A stretch of DNA of 64,000 nt, taken from NCBI RefSeq assembly GCF_009696265.1, contig NZ_VUMH01000001.1:62001-126000 (forward strand), written 5' to 3'. Of the stretch, positions 45,601-55,499 are shown piece by piece. The notes under the pieces are model-generated. The model was not told the origin of the DNA and searched no databases. It was given only the letters and a program-made list of their open reading frames with translations. Position 1 is the first letter of the stretch. Each line of letters starts with the position of its first letter. The DNA is from Desulfovibrio porci (lineage in GTDB: Bacteria > Desulfobacterota > Desulfovibrionia > Desulfovibrionales > Desulfovibrionaceae). The position numbers and the translations under genes are program-made.

Positions 45601-45656
45601 AAGGGATTATAGATAGACTAAAGGAGTTTTTTGAAAAATACATTGGCATTGTTTAA
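42621..45656 (+). CDS. hsdR: Type I restriction endonuclease subunit HsdR
   Basis: 1011 residues, full length for the EcoR124-like group. N-terminal endonuclease domain with the PD-(D/E)xK-type core (YDVTILVNGLPLAHVELKRRG), followed by superfamily 2 motor motifs: HTTGSGKTLTSFKTAQ (Walker A, ~325), VVDRKDLDYQ, DECHRSQFG (motif II), FTGTPIF (motif III) and NMFLTGFDATTLNTL, AYSRTNRI (motifs V-VI). The C-terminal helical region ends at VYIGIV-like sequence just before an AT-rich tail. It needs HsdM and HsdS for activity. Start ATG overlaps the hsdS stop. Confidence 0.95.
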   Translation: MTTRFNMVAQCPESTVVAEYTPSRIRSDAYQSEADLEKEFIRQLSSQGYEYLSVHNEAALVDNLRRQLELLNNYTFSDQEWRRFFTQHLANANEGIEEKTRRIQEDCVINLTRDDGTTKNITLLDKKNIHNNRLQVINQYEESAGTYQTRYDVTILVNGLPLAHVELKRRGVPIREAFNQIKRYQRDSFWAGSGLYEYVQIFVISNGTHTKYYSNTTREAHVREQNNSGRRKSKKTSNSFEFTSYWADGNNTVIADLVDFTKTFFARHTLLNILTRFCVFTTEKMLLVMRPYQITATERILQRLEIAHNYKKAGSVEGGGYIWHTTGSGKTLTSFKTAQLATRLPYVDKVLFVVDRKDLDYQTIKEYDRFEKGAANGNNSVSVLTRQLEDSGCHIIITTIQKLGIFIRRNPKHPVFQQRIVLIFDECHRSQFGDLHTAIVKAFRQYHLFGFTGTPIFAVNAGTGGNPLLKTTEQAFGDKLHTYTIVNAINDGNVLPFRIDYINTVKMAENVRDYKVQAIDIEKALAAPERISGVVRYIIEHFDQKTKRNSFYSLKGQRVSGFNSILAVSSIPMAIAYYKELKKQLAELRREMTIATIFSFNPNEADPEDAIADESFDTAGLDATSRDFLESAITDYNTIFSTNYDTSADKFQNYYKDLSQRMKNREIDLLVVVNMFLTGFDATTLNTLWVDKNLKYHSLIQAYSRTNRILNSVKTFGNIVCFRDLQKETDDAIALFGNKDAGGVVLLKTYEDYYNGFDEEKSDGDTKHTSGYKELIENLLTRFPLEQSIIGEQDEKDFIALFGSILRMRNILTAFDDFKGNEILSERQLQDYQSMYLDLYQKHRPGKVEKEDITSDVVFEMELVRQVEINIDYILMLVEKYRASHGKDKTILASIGTAINSSIELRSKKELIEGFIADINVSASVSEDWRRYVDERREADIKALIAREKLQPEETRKFLDNAFRSGELKTIGEDIQKIMPPSNPFDIKSSEKKKGIIDRLKEFFEKYIGIV

Positions 45657-45860
45657 TGTTTCATTCGCACAACCATTATTTAACTTTATCATATGGAAAT
45701 TTTTGATTATCTGTGTGTCTCTATCGGTGAGAGGGGTAGTGTCCAAAGAGGCCCAAGAAAGAATCTTACAAATTTTTAGTTTTGAGGGTATTTTTGGAGG
45801 TACTCCTAAAAAATATTTTTATAATAATATGTAAAATCAAATAGATAAATTAATATTTTT
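45657..45860. other. AT-rich right end of the element
   Basis: About 200 bases of strongly AT-rich sequence between hsdR and attR. A 67-codon open frame crosses it but starts inside hsdR, has no ribosome-binding site and no protein-like features, so I do not call it a gene. Confidence 0.5.
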
Positions 45861-45883
45861 ATCCCCTTGGGGACGCCAAATTT
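45861..45883 (+). repeat. attR, 23-bp direct repeat
   Basis: Identical over 23 bases to the tRNA-Glu 3' end at 32375-32397. It marks the right boundary of the integrated element. Confidence 0.9.
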
Positions 45884-45892
45884 TAGTATTTA

Positions 45893-45931
45893 TACAAGAA
45901 CGGCAAGGTGTCAAAACCTTGCCGTTCTTGT
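45893..45931 (+). terminator. Displaced chromosomal tRNA-Glu terminator
   Basis: CAAGAACGGCAAGGT and ACCTTGCCGTTCTTG form a 15-bp stem with a 6-base loop, followed by TGTT. Its place just right of attR suggests it was the original terminator of tRNA-Glu before integration. Confidence 0.7.
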
Positions 45932-46057
45932 GTTATCAAGCTTAGTGTGACCTTGCTCACCAGTCACTGCCGATACGTATGTCTCTTGAGATATTTTTCA
46001 TGACAAGACTTCCCCAGATTCCAGAGAAATCCCGCCACTCTGAAAGGCCGCCCCGGA

Positions 46058-47023
46058 TCATTCCCAGATTTTGCCGATGAACTCCATCGCCCGTCGCTCG
46101 CTGTAGTACAGCGGGCCCCGCTGTACAAAACCCACATGTCCGCCGTGCGGAGCCACCTCAAGATACAGGCGGGCATTTTTTCGCGCCGTATCCCAAGGAT
46201 AGCAGGACTGGGAACAGAAGGGATCATCAGCGGCCATCAACAGGTACAGGGGAAGCTGGATGGCGGGCAGATCTGGCAGGACGCTGTTTTTTTGCCAATA
46301 GTCGCGCGCCGAGGAAAAACCATAGACCGGAGCAGTGAAACGCTCGTCGAATTCCGCGAAGGTGCGGATGCGCTCCAGACCTTCCAACGAAGGATAGTGC
46401 GGAAAGCGGGCCGCTTTTTCCCGCACCTTGCCCCGCAAAGTACGCAGAAAATAGGCCATATACAGCCGGCAGGAGGACCCGTCCATAACCGGGGCCGCGC
46501 TTGCCAGATCGCAGGGCACGGATACGGCCACAGCCGCGCGCACCAGCCGCGAAACCGGCCCTCGGGCCAGATAGCGGCAGATCTGATTGCCGCCCATGCT
46601 GAAGCCCGCCAGCAGTATGGGCAGATCAAAGGATTCCGCGTAGCGGACCACTGCGCCCAGATCGCTGATCTCGCCCATGTGATAGAGGCGGTCGGTGTGG
46701 TTGGGTTCACCGGAGCAGGAGCGCATATTCCAGGCCAACACCTGAAAGCCCCGTGCCGTCAGGGCTCGCGCCAGACCCAGAATATACTTGCGGCGACTGT
46801 TGCCCTCCAGCCCGTGTGAGAGAATGGCCAGACCACGCAGCGCTCCCAAGGCACATGGATGCAGATCCAGATCCAGAAAATCGCCGTCCGGCGTGTCAAT
46901 GCGGATGCGTCGCAGGCCGTCGGGCAAAGCGGGTTTGGGACGGAAAAACACCGGCCAGATGGTGTTCAGATGGCCGTTGGAGAGCCCCGGCGGGGCCGTA
47001 TAGCGGGATGGAAGTATTGGCAT
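46058..47023 (-). CDS. YheT-family alpha/beta hydrolase
   Basis: 321 residues from ATG 47023. YheT/ABHD-type features: [15 protein letters not shown] near the N-terminus, [44 protein letters not shown], nucleophile elbow AGFSMGGN, acid in MAADDPFCS and catalytic His in [10 protein letters not shown]. No signal peptide. In E. coli yheT is of unknown function. A longer start at 47053 is possible. It is divergent from the flavoprotein gene with only 28 bases between start codons. Confidence 0.88.
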   Translation of the reverse strand: MPILPSRYTAPPGLSNGHLNTIWPVFFRPKPALPDGLRRIRIDTPDGDFLDLDLHPCALGALRGLAILSHGLEGNSRRKYILGLARALTARGFQVLAWNMRSCSGEPNHTDRLYHMGEISDLGAVVRYAESFDLPILLAGFSMGGNQICRYLARGPVSRLVRAAVAVSVPCDLASAAPVMDGSSCRLYMAYFLRTLRGKVREKAARFPHYPSLEGLERIRTFAEFDERFTAPVYGFSSARDYWQKNSVLPDLPAIQLPLYLLMAADDPFCSQSCYPWDTARKNARLYLEVAPHGGHVGFVQRGPLYYSERRAMEFIGKIWE

Positions 47024-47051
47024 GGACAAAGGCCTCGTGTAGGCTTGCGGC

Positions 47052-48338
47052 ATGTGCGCAGTTCATACTAGTAGCCCGCACCGGGAAAAGCTGTCAAATG
47101 CCGGGGCCGGACGCCGGACGGATACTGCCGCGAAAGCGGATGTGATCATTCTGGGCGCCGGGGCCGCCGGCCTGCTTTGCGCGCGCGAGGCCGCCGGACG
47201 AGGTCTGCGCGTGCTGCTGCTGGAGCGCGCCGCCGTGCCCGGCCGCAAGCTGGCCGTCAGCGGCGGAGGCAAAGCCAATTTCACCAACCGCGCTATCAGG
47301 CCGCAGGATTATTACTGCCACCACAGCCAGGACTTCTGCAGTCCGGCTCTGGCTTCTTTCAGACCGGAAGACATGCTGGCCCTGACGCGCGCCTGGAATC
47401 TGCCTGTGGAGGAACGCGCGCACGGCCAGTTGTTCCTGACGGTTCCGGCCCAACGTCTGGTCCGGGCCCTGGTGCGCGACTGCCGGGAACGCGGCTGCCG
47501 CCTGCTCTGCGACACCGCCGCAAGCGGCGTCAGCTTTGGCGGTGAGCGTTTCCAGGTGGAAGCCGGCGGCACGCTCTGGCACGGCAAGGCTCTGGTGCTG
47601 GCTTTGGGCAGCCCGGCCTGGCCGCAGGCCGGCGGCAGTGGCATGGGCTACCGACTGGCCCAGAGTCTGGGGCATACGGTCATTCCGCCGCGTCCGGCAC
47701 TTGTTCCTCTGCGCCTGGCCGCAGACGATCCCGCTGGCGCGGCCCTGCTGGACCTTGCCGGCATCAGCCTGCCGGTGCGGATCAGCCTGCCCGAAACGGC
47801 GTGCGAAAACGACACGGAATGCGTCTGGGAAGACGATCTGCTTTTCACCCATGACGGGCTGAGCGGCCCGGCGGCGCTCAAAGCCTCGTTGTTCTGGCGC
47901 GAAGGCGCACCGCTGTGTGTGGACTTTCTGCCCGGCCGGAACGTGGAAGCGCTGCTGGACGCTCCCCAGGCGGGACGTCAGACCGCGCGGACTCTGCTGG
48001 CCCGCCATCTGCCCCAGCGCCTGGCGGACGCCCTGCTGCCCCCCTCTCTTGCCCGGCGCAAAATTGCTGAGCTGTCCCGCGCCGCACGCCGGGAAATCAC
48101 AAACGCCATGCAGGCCCGTATCCTGACGCCCAGCGGCACGGCGGGCCTGAAAAAAGCCGAAGTCTGCGCCGGGGGCGTGGACACGCGCGAAATTGACCCG
48201 CAAACCATGCGCAGCCTGCTCCGGCCCAACCTGTACATCATTGGAGAACTGCTGGACGTGACCGGCCTGCTGGGCGGCTATAACCTGCACTGGGCCTGGG
48301 CCAGCGGCATGGCCGCCGGGCGGAATATCCTGAAATAA
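47052..48338 (+). CDS. HI0933/YhiN-family flavoprotein
   Basis: 428 residues. The FAD-binding dinucleotide fold begins at about residue 29 ([23 protein letters not shown]) with [29 protein letters not shown], the family signature. C-terminal blocks: [20 protein letters not shown] and [26 protein letters not shown]. BaiN, a flavoprotein of this family, has been reported in bile-acid metabolism, but most members have no known substrate. The first ~28 residues are not family-like, so a downstream GTG start is possible. Confidence 0.85.
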   Translation: MCAVHTSSPHREKLSNAGAGRRTDTAAKADVIILGAGAAGLLCAREAAGRGLRVLLLERAAVPGRKLAVSGGGKANFTNRAIRPQDYYCHHSQDFCSPALASFRPEDMLALTRAWNLPVEERAHGQLFLTVPAQRLVRALVRDCRERGCRLLCDTAASGVSFGGERFQVEAGGTLWHGKALVLALGSPAWPQAGGSGMGYRLAQSLGHTVIPPRPALVPLRLAADDPAGAALLDLAGISLPVRISLPETACENDTECVWEDDLLFTHDGLSGPAALKASLFWREGAPLCVDFLPGRNVEALLDAPQAGRQTARTLLARHLPQRLADALLPPSLARRKIAELSRAARREITNAMQARILTPSGTAGLKKAEVCAGGVDTREIDPQTMRSLLRPNLYIIGELLDVTGLLGGYNLHWAWASGMAAGRNILK

Positions 48339-48411
48339 AGAGAGCCGGCGTTCGCCCAAGGTGCTATCAACACCGGGCAAAGTCGTTATATGTCATTCTC
48401 ATTCAAGGCGT

Positions 48412-48936
48412 TCAGCCGCACAAGTTGGCGAAAGGCAATTTAGCGTAGCATTTTTTGAAACCTTTCAGAAGTTCTTTCTCGTACTTCCTGGATTCTTCGC
48501 CAGGTATTGCCCGCCAGGCAACGAGGCACGCCTTCGCATACGGAACCTGCCAAAGATAACGCCCGCCCCAATGCGGAACGGGTTTCTCCTCACCAAAGCG
48601 CATATATTGGGTAAGGCGGGAACGCAATGTGGCCTTGCTGTTGGCGCTCCCGGCCTTGCCAATATAAATGATATGCGCTTTTTCCACCCATTTTTCCTTT
48701 AGTTTCTCCAGGGTAACATTTGGATCTTTTCCTCTAAAATGTCCCCCTGATCCCGGGTTGCAAAACCGCGGACAATTGCAGCTTGGCGAGTACACCATAT
48801 ACACTCCAGGCTGCTCTGGCGCCTGCCGGCAGCTCTCCTTACTTAATTTAGCAACAGTCACAAAACCGGAAAATTTTTGCGGCGTTGTCTGTGAGAAAAT
48901 TTCAAAATTAAAATGTTCCGCCCAGCCAATCGACAT
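48412..48936 (-). CDS. GIY-YIG-like protein
   Basis: 174 residues. PGVYMVYSP and HIIYIGKAGSANSKATLRSRLTQYMRFGE form the two halves of a GIY-YIG-type nuclease signature, with a Cys/Pro-rich insertion between them (SCNCPRFCNPGSGGHFRGKD) and the basic residues of the LRSRL helix. The usual downstream Glu ligand is not certain. Base composition is lower in GC than neighbours, suggesting acquisition. It lies alone between the flavoprotein and a zinc-ribbon gene. Confidence 0.6.
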   Translation of the reverse strand: MSIGWAEHFNFEIFSQTTPQKFSGFVTVAKLSKESCRQAPEQPGVYMVYSPSCNCPRFCNPGSGGHFRGKDPNVTLEKLKEKWVEKAHIIYIGKAGSANSKATLRSRLTQYMRFGEEKPVPHWGGRYLWQVPYAKACLVAWRAIPGEESRKYEKELLKGFKKCYAKLPFANLCG

Positions 48937-49094
48937 ATCCGCTCTCCTTTTGGACCCTATTCTCCAGCGTCCACAAGTAAAAACAACAGCGCTTCTGAAA
49001 AGCGATCCATTTCAAAGCAAAACCAGCAGTCCTACGCTACCGGCGCATGGATGGTCTTTCGGCCTCTTCAAGAACTAAAAAAATCTGACGCGTG

Positions 49095-49298
49095 CTATAC
49101 TCTGTCGCAGTAAACGTTTTCGAGAAAACGCTCCATGGCTTCGTCCGCCTGGCTGATATATTCATTAAGCGGAAATTGCGCCTTGCAGGCCGGGCAATGC
49201 ATGTGGACTTCGTGACAGCTGCGGCCAATATGCAGCCGTGCCCCGCAGCGGGGGCAGACAAGAGAGGTTTCGGCATCACGGGCGGCGAAAAAAGCCAT
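49095..49298 (-). CDS. Small dual-CxxC zinc-ribbon protein
   Basis: 67 residues. LVCPRCGARLHIGRSCHEVHMHCPACKAQFPL contains two CxxC knuckles of a zinc ribbon; the C-terminus AMERFLENVYCDRV is helical with one further Cys. The ATG after GAGGAGTTGTCC is chosen over one two codons upstream. Similar small dual-CxxC proteins exist in Desulfovibrio and, from memory, some relatives are selenoproteins; here the frame ends at TAG so no Sec is encoded. Function unknown. Confidence 0.75.
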   Translation of the reverse strand: MAFFAARDAETSLVCPRCGARLHIGRSCHEVHMHCPACKAQFPLNEYISQADEAMERFLENVYCDRV

Positions 49299-49549
49299 GG
49301 ACAACTCCTCTTTGATGTCGCCATTGTTGTCCCACTAGTTGCGCCTAAAATGGCGTGGAAGTCAACGGACTATGACGAACAGTCATAACTATAAAAAACA
49401 AAAAAGCCCGCGCTGCCAAAGGCTTCACGGACAAATACGAACAGTATTGCCCCGCACTGGGAGCCCCCCAATGGGGCTCCCGGCGGGCATTTCAGGGCCG
49501 AAGAGGCAAGCCCTGAAAATTGTGAACCTGAAAACCCGGCATGTATGCG

Positions 49550-50872
49550 CTAGTCGGCCTGGGTCCGGATAAAAGTCGGAATTTCGAAATCGTCCTCGTC
49601 ATAGGTAAAATCGTCCTGACCGGGATTGTGAGGCCGACGACGGCTCTGACCCATGGCCTCGCGCTTGAGCAGGTACGGCGGGCGGTTGCTCTTTTCGTCA
49701 TACCAGCGCTCCACTTCCGAGCGGCGGGTGGCGCGGGGCAGGCGCATTTCCGGTTCATCCTGCGGCTCCTGCACCAGATTGCCCTGCTGCTGCGGGCGGC
49801 CCAACTGGCGGCGGCGCGGCTCGGCCATGACGGCATCCGGGCCGGGCTGGCGGAAGTTCGTCACCGAGGCGACGGGAGCCTGCACGGGCTGCACGGCCTG
49901 GGGAGACTCAATGCCGGTGGCGATGACCGTCAGGCGGATTTCGTCCCCGATATTTTCGTCAAAGACCACACCGAAGATGATGTTGGCGTCCTCGGGCGTG
50001 GCATCACCGATTATGTCGCCGATTTCTGCGATTTCCTCGGCCGTGATGTCCATGGGCGCAGTGATGTTGTAGAGCACCGCCTTGGCGCTCTCCAGAGAGA
50101 CGTCTTCCAGCAGCGGACTCATAATGGCGCGCTGGGCGGCCTCGCGGGCGCGATTCTCGCCCGAAGCCATGCCCGTGCCCATAAGGGCAAGGCCCGCTTC
50201 AGACATAGTGGTGCGTACATCGGCAAAGTCAAGGTTGATCAGGCCGTCGCCCACAATCACGTCGGAAATGCCTTTGACGGCGTAATAGAGCACGTCGTTG
50301 GCCTTTTGCAGCATTTCGGAAAACGGCGCTTTCTTGGGCGCGAAGGCCAGCAAACGGTCATTGGGAATGGTGATCAGGCAGTCCACATGCTGCTTGAATT
50401 CCTCCAGACCGGCTTCCGCCGCGCGTTTGCGCTTGACGCCTTCAAAGCTGAAGGGCTTGGTGACCACTCCCACGGTCAGCGCGCCCATTTCCTTGGCGGC
50501 CTGGGCCACCACCGGGGCCGCGCCCGTTCCCGTGCCGCCGCCCATGCCCGCGGTGACGAAAACCATGTCCGCATCGCCGATGGCGTCCCGGATGGCGTTC
50601 ACGCTTTCCACGGCGGCTTCACGGCCGATGGACGGATTGGCCCCGGCGCCGAGGCCCTTGGTAAGCTTTTCGCCCAATTGCACCTTGAGCGGCGCGGTAT
50701 TTTTGTTCAAGGCCTGCAGATCCGTGTTGGCGCAGACGAACTGCACACCCTGCAAACCGGAATCGATCATGTTTTTCACGGCATTGCCGCCGCCGCCGCC
50801 CACGCCGATAACCTTGATTTTGGCGCTGCCGGCCAACGAAGTGTCAATATCGTCAACGATTGACTGAGCCAT
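49550..50872 (-). CDS. ftsZ: Cell division protein FtsZ
   Basis: 440 residues; tubulin-like GTPase forming the Z-ring. GTP-binding: [16 protein letters not shown], tubulin signature [16 protein letters not shown], synergy-loop region [12 protein letters not shown] disordered Arg/Gln/Pro-rich linker (~320-425) leads to the C-terminal peptide [14 protein letters not shown] that binds FtsA/ZipA-type partners. It is the last gene of the dcw cluster, 43 bases after ftsA. Hairpin-forming GGGAGCCCC/GGGGCTCCC lies ~80 bases downstream (49460-49482) without a T-run. Confidence 0.97.
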   Translation of the reverse strand: MAQSIVDDIDTSLAGSAKIKVIGVGGGGGNAVKNMIDSGLQGVQFVCANTDLQALNKNTAPLKVQLGEKLTKGLGAGANPSIGREAAVESVNAIRDAIGDADMVFVTAGMGGGTGTGAAPVVAQAAKEMGALTVGVVTKPFSFEGVKRKRAAEAGLEEFKQHVDCLITIPNDRLLAFAPKKAPFSEMLQKANDVLYYAVKGISDVIVGDGLINLDFADVRTTMSEAGLALMGTGMASGENRAREAAQRAIMSPLLEDVSLESAKAVLYNITAPMDITAEEIAEIGDIIGDATPEDANIIFGVVFDENIGDEIRLTVIATGIESPQAVQPVQAPVASVTNFRQPGPDAVMAEPRRRQLGRPQQQGNLVQEPQDEPEMRLPRATRRSEVERWYDEKSNRPPYLLKREAMGQSRRRPHNPGQDDFTYDEDDFEIPTFIRTQAD

Positions 50873-50915
50873 GGTCCTCTCCTGTTTTTGCTGTCCCCAG
50901 ATGCCCGCTTGAGAT

Positions 50916-52151
50916 TTATGAAATGTCCGCGAACCATTTCTTCATGCGCGAGAGCACGCCGTCAAAGACGCCGGACTCGCTGCGCGTGGTGAACTTTTTC
51001 TGACCGGACATTTCCTTTTCCGCTCCGTAGCGCAACAACCCCACAGCCGTTGAAAACTTGGGGCTGTTGACCACGTCTTTAAGCCCGCCCACATTGCGTG
51101 GATACCCGATGCGCGTGGGCAGGTTGAAAATTTGCTCGCCCAGTTCTTGGCAGCCTTCCATCAGGGCCGTACCGCCGGTCAGCACCACGCCCGCGCCGAT
51201 CATGTCCTTGTAGCCGGAGCGCACCAGAGTCTGATCCACCAGGTAGAGAATCTCCTCCATGCGCGGCTCGCAGATTTCGGCCAGCACCTGGCGCGAAAGG
51301 CGGCGCGGTTCGCGCCCGCCCACGCTGGGCACTTCGATGAATTCGTCGTGGCGCACCAGATCCGCAAGGGCGCAGCCGTACTTGATCTTGATCTTTTCCG
51401 CCGAGGCGATGGGCGTGCGCAGGCCGAAGGCGATGTCGTTGGAGAGGTTCTGCCCGCCCAGGGCCAGCACGGCGGTGTGCTTGATGGCGTCATTGGCGAA
51501 GACCGCGATGTCCGTGGTGCCGCCGCCCAAGTCCACCAGGGCAACGCCGATCTCGCGCTCTTCCTCGGTGAGCACGGCCTTGGCCGAGGCCAGAGATTCC
51601 AGGGCGATGTCCGACACTTCCAACTGGCTGCGGTGGCAGGAACGCACAATGTTCTGCGCCGAGGACACGGCCCCGGTGACGATGTGCACCTTGACCTCCA
51701 GGCGTACCCCGGCCATGCCCAAGGGGTCGGCGATGCCGCGCTGGTTGTCCACGATGTATTCCTGGGGCAGGATGTGGATCACCTCGCGATCCGCCGGGAT
51801 AGCCACGGCCCGCGCCGCGTCCAGGGCGCGCTCAACGTCGCGCTGGGCCACTTCGCCGCCCTTGACGGCGATGACGCCGTGGCTGTTGATGCCCATGATA
51901 TGGCTGCCGGCAATGCCCACGTAGACGGAGTGGATCTCGCAGCCGGCCATGAGCTCCGCGTCTTCCACGGCCTTGCGGATGGATTGCACGGTCTGCTCGA
52001 TATTGACCACCACGCCTTTGCGCAAGCCTGTGGAAACGCTTGTGCCGATGCCCACCACATCCACGAGACCCGACTCCGAAAGTTCGCCGACCACGGCGCA
52101 GATCTTTGTGGTGCCGATGTCAAGGCCTACGATGAGCTCGGACTTATTCAT
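50916..52151 (-). CDS. ftsA: Cell division protein FtsA
   Basis: 411 residues; actin-like membrane tether for FtsZ. Begins [21 protein letters not shown] (phosphate 1), followed by the 1C SHS2-like insertion, [16 protein letters not shown] (phosphate 2) and [13 protein letters not shown] (adenosine). The C-terminus ends in the amphipathic segment [13 protein letters not shown], which inserts into the membrane. It lies between ftsQ and ftsZ. Confidence 0.96.
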   Translation of the reverse strand: MNKSELIVGLDIGTTKICAVVGELSESGLVDVVGIGTSVSTGLRKGVVVNIEQTVQSIRKAVEDAELMAGCEIHSVYVGIAGSHIMGINSHGVIAVKGGEVAQRDVERALDAARAVAIPADREVIHILPQEYIVDNQRGIADPLGMAGVRLEVKVHIVTGAVSSAQNIVRSCHRSQLEVSDIALESLASAKAVLTEEEREIGVALVDLGGGTTDIAVFANDAIKHTAVLALGGQNLSNDIAFGLRTPIASAEKIKIKYGCALADLVRHDEFIEVPSVGGREPRRLSRQVLAEICEPRMEEILYLVDQTLVRSGYKDMIGAGVVLTGGTALMEGCQELGEQIFNLPTRIGYPRNVGGLKDVVNSPKFSTAVGLLRYGAEKEMSGQKKFTTRSESGVFDGVLSRMKKWFADIS

Positions 52152-52187
52152 TACGTTCTCCTCACAACCCGCCCGTCACGCGCCGGC

Positions 52188-53078
52188 TCAGTTTTGCGCG
52201 GACTGATTAAGAATGACCCAGACATTACCCTTGACGGCGCGCACTTCACGCACGTTTTTCAGTTCGTGCCGCCGCGCCAGATCACCCAGCGTCACACTCA
52301 TCCGGGCGAGATTGCCGTTCCAGTCGTCGGTGGCGATGGAAAGGCGCATTTCCCGGTCTTCGAGATAAATTTCCACGCCCCTGCCGGGACTCACGGTCAC
52401 CGAGGCGATGGCCCCGGCCTCCACAGGCAGCACACCGCTCTGCATATCCTTCATCAGTCGCGCGAGGTATCGCGTGGCGTCCTCGGCTCCGGGCTCAATG
52501 CGCAAGGTGGGCAGGGAGAGAAAGTTCCGGCTTTCCACCGGCGCGATAATTCCGCCGCGCTCATTGGCGTAATATAATACGCCGTCCTTGTGCACCCAGA
52601 AGGAGGGCATGCGCTCCTTCAGCTTGATCACGAACCTGTCAGGCAGCAGGCGCTTGACTGAAACTTCTTCCACCCAGGGAGTCTGGCGCAGATTCCGTTC
52701 CACCTTGGCGATGCTCACGGCCAGGCTGTTGTCGCCTTCTTTGATGCCGCCGTATTGCAGCACCATCTCGCGGGAAAGCCGCACATTGCCGGTCACGTCC
52801 ACATGCCTGGTGGTGAAAAAGTCGCTGGTGACCGCCTTATTGTAGAGCCAGAGAGAGGCCGCGCACACGCCGGCCAGCACCAGCGTCGCGGTCAGCAGAA
52901 GCACCGCCAGCGCCGCAAGGCTTTTCAGACTGCCCAGGCGCGTGAACCAGCCGAACATTCCGCTGAGAAACTTCGGCAGGCGAACCGAAGGAAGCGAACG
53001 TCCTATTGACTTTGCGGGCTTTTCCTTCGTGTAGGTGTTGCGGGCCTTACGACCGTTTTTCTTCAGCGAGAGGGGCAC
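52188..53078 (-). CDS. ftsQ: Cell division protein FtsQ
   Basis: 296 residues; bitopic division protein. A basic cytoplasmic N-terminus (~50 residues), one transmembrane span (~54-78: SLAALAVLLLTATLVLAGVCAASLWLY), a POTRA domain (FFTTRHVDVTGNVRLSREMVLQYGGIKEGDNSLAVSIAKVERNLRQTPWVEEVSVKRLLPDRFVIKLKER) and the FtsQ beta domain. The start overlaps the end of murB by 16 bases. No ddl gene lies between murB and ftsQ, unlike many clusters. Confidence 0.93.
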   Translation of the reverse strand: MPLSLKKNGRKARNTYTKEKPAKSIGRSLPSVRLPKFLSGMFGWFTRLGSLKSLAALAVLLLTATLVLAGVCAASLWLYNKAVTSDFFTTRHVDVTGNVRLSREMVLQYGGIKEGDNSLAVSIAKVERNLRQTPWVEEVSVKRLLPDRFVIKLKERMPSFWVHKDGVLYYANERGGIIAPVESRNFLSLPTLRIEPGAEDATRYLARLMKDMQSGVLPVEAGAIASVTVSPGRGVEIYLEDREMRLSIATDDWNGNLARMSVTLGDLARRHELKNVREVRAVKGNVWVILNQSAQN

Positions 53079-53953
53079 GGCACTATCCTGACCTCCGGCT
53101 CCAGCGCAAGACCGAACCGTTGCCGCACGGCCTCCCGGGCTTCGTGCAGCAGGGTCAGGGCCGCATCCGCGCTGCCCCTGCCTTCATTGATCAAAAAATT
53201 GGCGTGCAGGGTTGAAAAGGCCATGCCGCCCAGCTTTTTTCCCTTATACCCGGCCAGTTCCAAAAGCTTTCCGGCGGGCATATTCGGCGCGGGATTTTTG
53301 AATACGCATCCCGCGCTCCAGGCCGTCACAGGTTGTTTAGACTTTTTCTCAAAAAAGTTGTGACGCATGCGATTAGAGATGCCATCCCTTGCGGCTCCGG
53401 TCAAGCCAAAAGTGGCTTCAACTACCATGAATCCCTCTTTTTCTTCCGGGATTGAGAGCGCGCGATAGCCATATTGCAGTGCGTCAATAGTGATACGCCG
53501 CACTGTTTCTTTATTAACCACTTGAATTGATTCAATATATTTGCAAGTTTCCGTACCAAAGGAACCGGCGTTCATAGCCACGGCTCCGCCCACGCTGCCG
53601 GGTATGCCAACCAGCCCTTCCAGGCCGCTCAAACCTTGCGCGACACAAAAACGCAGAAGACGCGGCAGGGGGACGCCCGCACCGACCCGCACCAGAATTT
53701 TGCCGTCTTTTTCGCCGACGATATCCGGCCCTTGCATGAAGCGCGGTCGTACAAGCACCAGGGGCAGATCGCCGTCGCGAGCCAGGATGTTGCTGCCCGC
53801 GCCCAGAATCAACGGGCTGCCGCCCAGAGCCCGCAGGCGTCCGGACAGAGCCGCCAGATCCGCCGCATCCTCCAGGACCAGTTCGGCAATGGCTGTACCG
53901 CCCAGGCGCAGGGTGGTCCGCTCCGCCAGACTGGGACGCGGAATTTCACGCAT
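53063..53953 (-). CDS. murB: UDP-N-acetylenolpyruvoylglucosamine reductase
   Basis: 296 residues, type II MurB (short loop form). FAD-binding: [61 protein letters not shown]; catalytic Ser region [11 protein letters not shown]-terminal [20 protein letters not shown]. It reduces enolpyruvyl-UDP-GlcNAc to UDP-MurNAc with NADPH. A stretch of ~230 bases (53330-53560) has markedly lower GC than the rest of the gene. Overlaps murC by 8 bases and ftsQ by 16. Confidence 0.96.
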   Translation of the reverse strand: MREIPRPSLAERTTLRLGGTAIAELVLEDAADLAALSGRLRALGGSPLILGAGSNILARDGDLPLVLVRPRFMQGPDIVGEKDGKILVRVGAGVPLPRLLRFCVAQGLSGLEGLVGIPGSVGGAVAMNAGSFGTETCKYIESIQVVNKETVRRITIDALQYGYRALSIPEEKEGFMVVEATFGLTGAARDGISNRMRHNFFEKKSKQPVTAWSAGCVFKNPAPNMPAGKLLELAGYKGKKLGGMAFSTLHANFLINEGRGSADAALTLLHEAREAVRQRFGLALEPEVRIVPCPSR

Positions 53954-55319
53954 GGCCGCGTCCCTCCAGCCAGGCCGGGCCCAGACGGGTGATGGAGCCC
54001 GCGCCCAGAGTCAGCAGCACGTCGCCTTCCCGCAACAGTTCCGGCAGAGCCTGGGCCATGGCATCCAGGGTCTGGTAATAGTGCACCGGCGTGGTGGAAA
54101 CCTGCTGCACGCCCTGCGCCAAACTCTGCCCGGAAACGCCGGGAATGGGCTTTTCGGACGCGGCGTAAATTTCGGTCAGCAGCACCATATCCACCTGGTC
54201 AAAGACCTTGCAGAATTCGCCGAAATGGGCCTGAGTGCGGCTGAAGCGGTGCGGCTGAAAAGCCGCCACAATGCGCCTGCCGGGGAAAACCTGCCGGGCT
54301 GTGGCCAGGGTGGCCGCGATTTCCGCCGGGTGGTGGCCGTAGTCGTCCACCACGGTCACGCCGCCTTTTTCGCCCTTGAATTCAAAGCGCCGCCCCACCC
54401 CGCCGAAGCCGTCAAGGCCTTCGGCGCAGCGTTCAAAGCCGATATCGGCGGCCATAGCCGCGCCTATGGCGGCCAGGGCGTTGAGAATATTGTGGCGGCC
54501 CGGCTGGGGCAGGCTTACCTCGCCCAGTTTTTCGTCCCCGCGCCAAACCTCGAAGCGGCTGCGCAGTCCGCTTTCAAGCGGCACGGCGCGCAGATGATTG
54601 TCCGCCGCGAAACCGTAGGTCAGCACTGGACGCTTGATGCGCGGCAAAAGGGCGCGCACGCCGGGATCATCGCCGCAGACCACATTGATACCGTAGAAGG
54701 GCACGTTGTTCATAAACTGCACAAAAGCCGCGTCAATGCCTTCACGGCTCTTGTAGTGGTCCAGATGGTCCTCATCCACATTGGTGACCACGTTGATGAT
54801 GGGCAGCAGGCAGAGGAAGGAACCGTCGGATTCGTCGGCCTCGGCGATGAGGTACTTGCCGTGGCCCAGATGGGCATTGGTGCCGTAGACGTTGAGACGG
54901 CCTCCGATGATGACCGTGGGATCCAGCCCGGCGGTGTCGAAGATGGAAGCGGTCAGCGAGGTCGTGGTGGTTTTGCCGTGAGTGCCCGCGATGGCGATGC
55001 CCTGGCGCAGGCGCATGAGTTCGGCCAGCATTTCAGCGCGGGGGATGATGGCGATGTTCCGGCGGCGGGCTTCCACCAGTTCGGGATTGTCGTCGCCGAT
55101 GGCAGTGGATTTGACCAGCACCTGCACATCGCCCACGTTTTCAGCGGCATGACCCACGGCCACGCGCGCGCCCAGGCTCCGCAGATGCCGGACCACCGCC
55201 GAATCACTGAGGTCCGAACCGGAAATCTCATAACCCTGATTGAGCAGAACTTCGGCAATGCCGCTCATGCCCGCGCCGCCGATGCCCACCATGTGAATAT
55301 GCCGAATTTTATTGTTCAT
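53946..55319 (-). CDS. murC: UDP-N-acetylmuramate--L-alanine ligase
   Basis: 457 residues. N-terminal Rossmann domain ([26 protein letters not shown]), ATP-binding [17 protein letters not shown], central [16 protein letters not shown]-terminal [16 protein letters not shown] and FQPHRFSRT. It adds L-Ala to UDP-MurNAc. It is separated from murG by a 180-base gap with no gene. Confidence 0.97.
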   Translation of the reverse strand: MNNKIRHIHMVGIGGAGMSGIAEVLLNQGYEISGSDLSDSAVVRHLRSLGARVAVGHAAENVGDVQVLVKSTAIGDDNPELVEARRRNIAIIPRAEMLAELMRLRQGIAIAGTHGKTTTTSLTASIFDTAGLDPTVIIGGRLNVYGTNAHLGHGKYLIAEADESDGSFLCLLPIINVVTNVDEDHLDHYKSREGIDAAFVQFMNNVPFYGINVVCGDDPGVRALLPRIKRPVLTYGFAADNHLRAVPLESGLRSRFEVWRGDEKLGEVSLPQPGRHNILNALAAIGAAMAADIGFERCAEGLDGFGGVGRRFEFKGEKGGVTVVDDYGHHPAEIAATLATARQVFPGRRIVAAFQPHRFSRTQAHFGEFCKVFDQVDMVLLTEIYAASEKPIPGVSGQSLAQGVQQVSTTPVHYYQTLDAMAQALPELLREGDVLLTLGAGSITRLGPAWLEGRGHA

Positions 55320-55499
55320 GCGCCAAACCTTTAGAAAATATCTAGATATTTTACGGAGATACCTCCGACCTCAAAACATCTTCCACCCGGATTACGCTTT
55401 TTGTTCGCCGGGAAGACAAGCCTGCTTCAGGGGAATGCGCTTTTATGCCGCCCGACCGGAAAGCAGGCGAAATCTGATACAGAGAACGGGCAACAGGCC

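Noticed and set aside
45631..45834. 67-codon open frame after hsdR
   Set aside because: It starts within hsdR, lacks a ribosome-binding site and is AT-rich without protein-like features.
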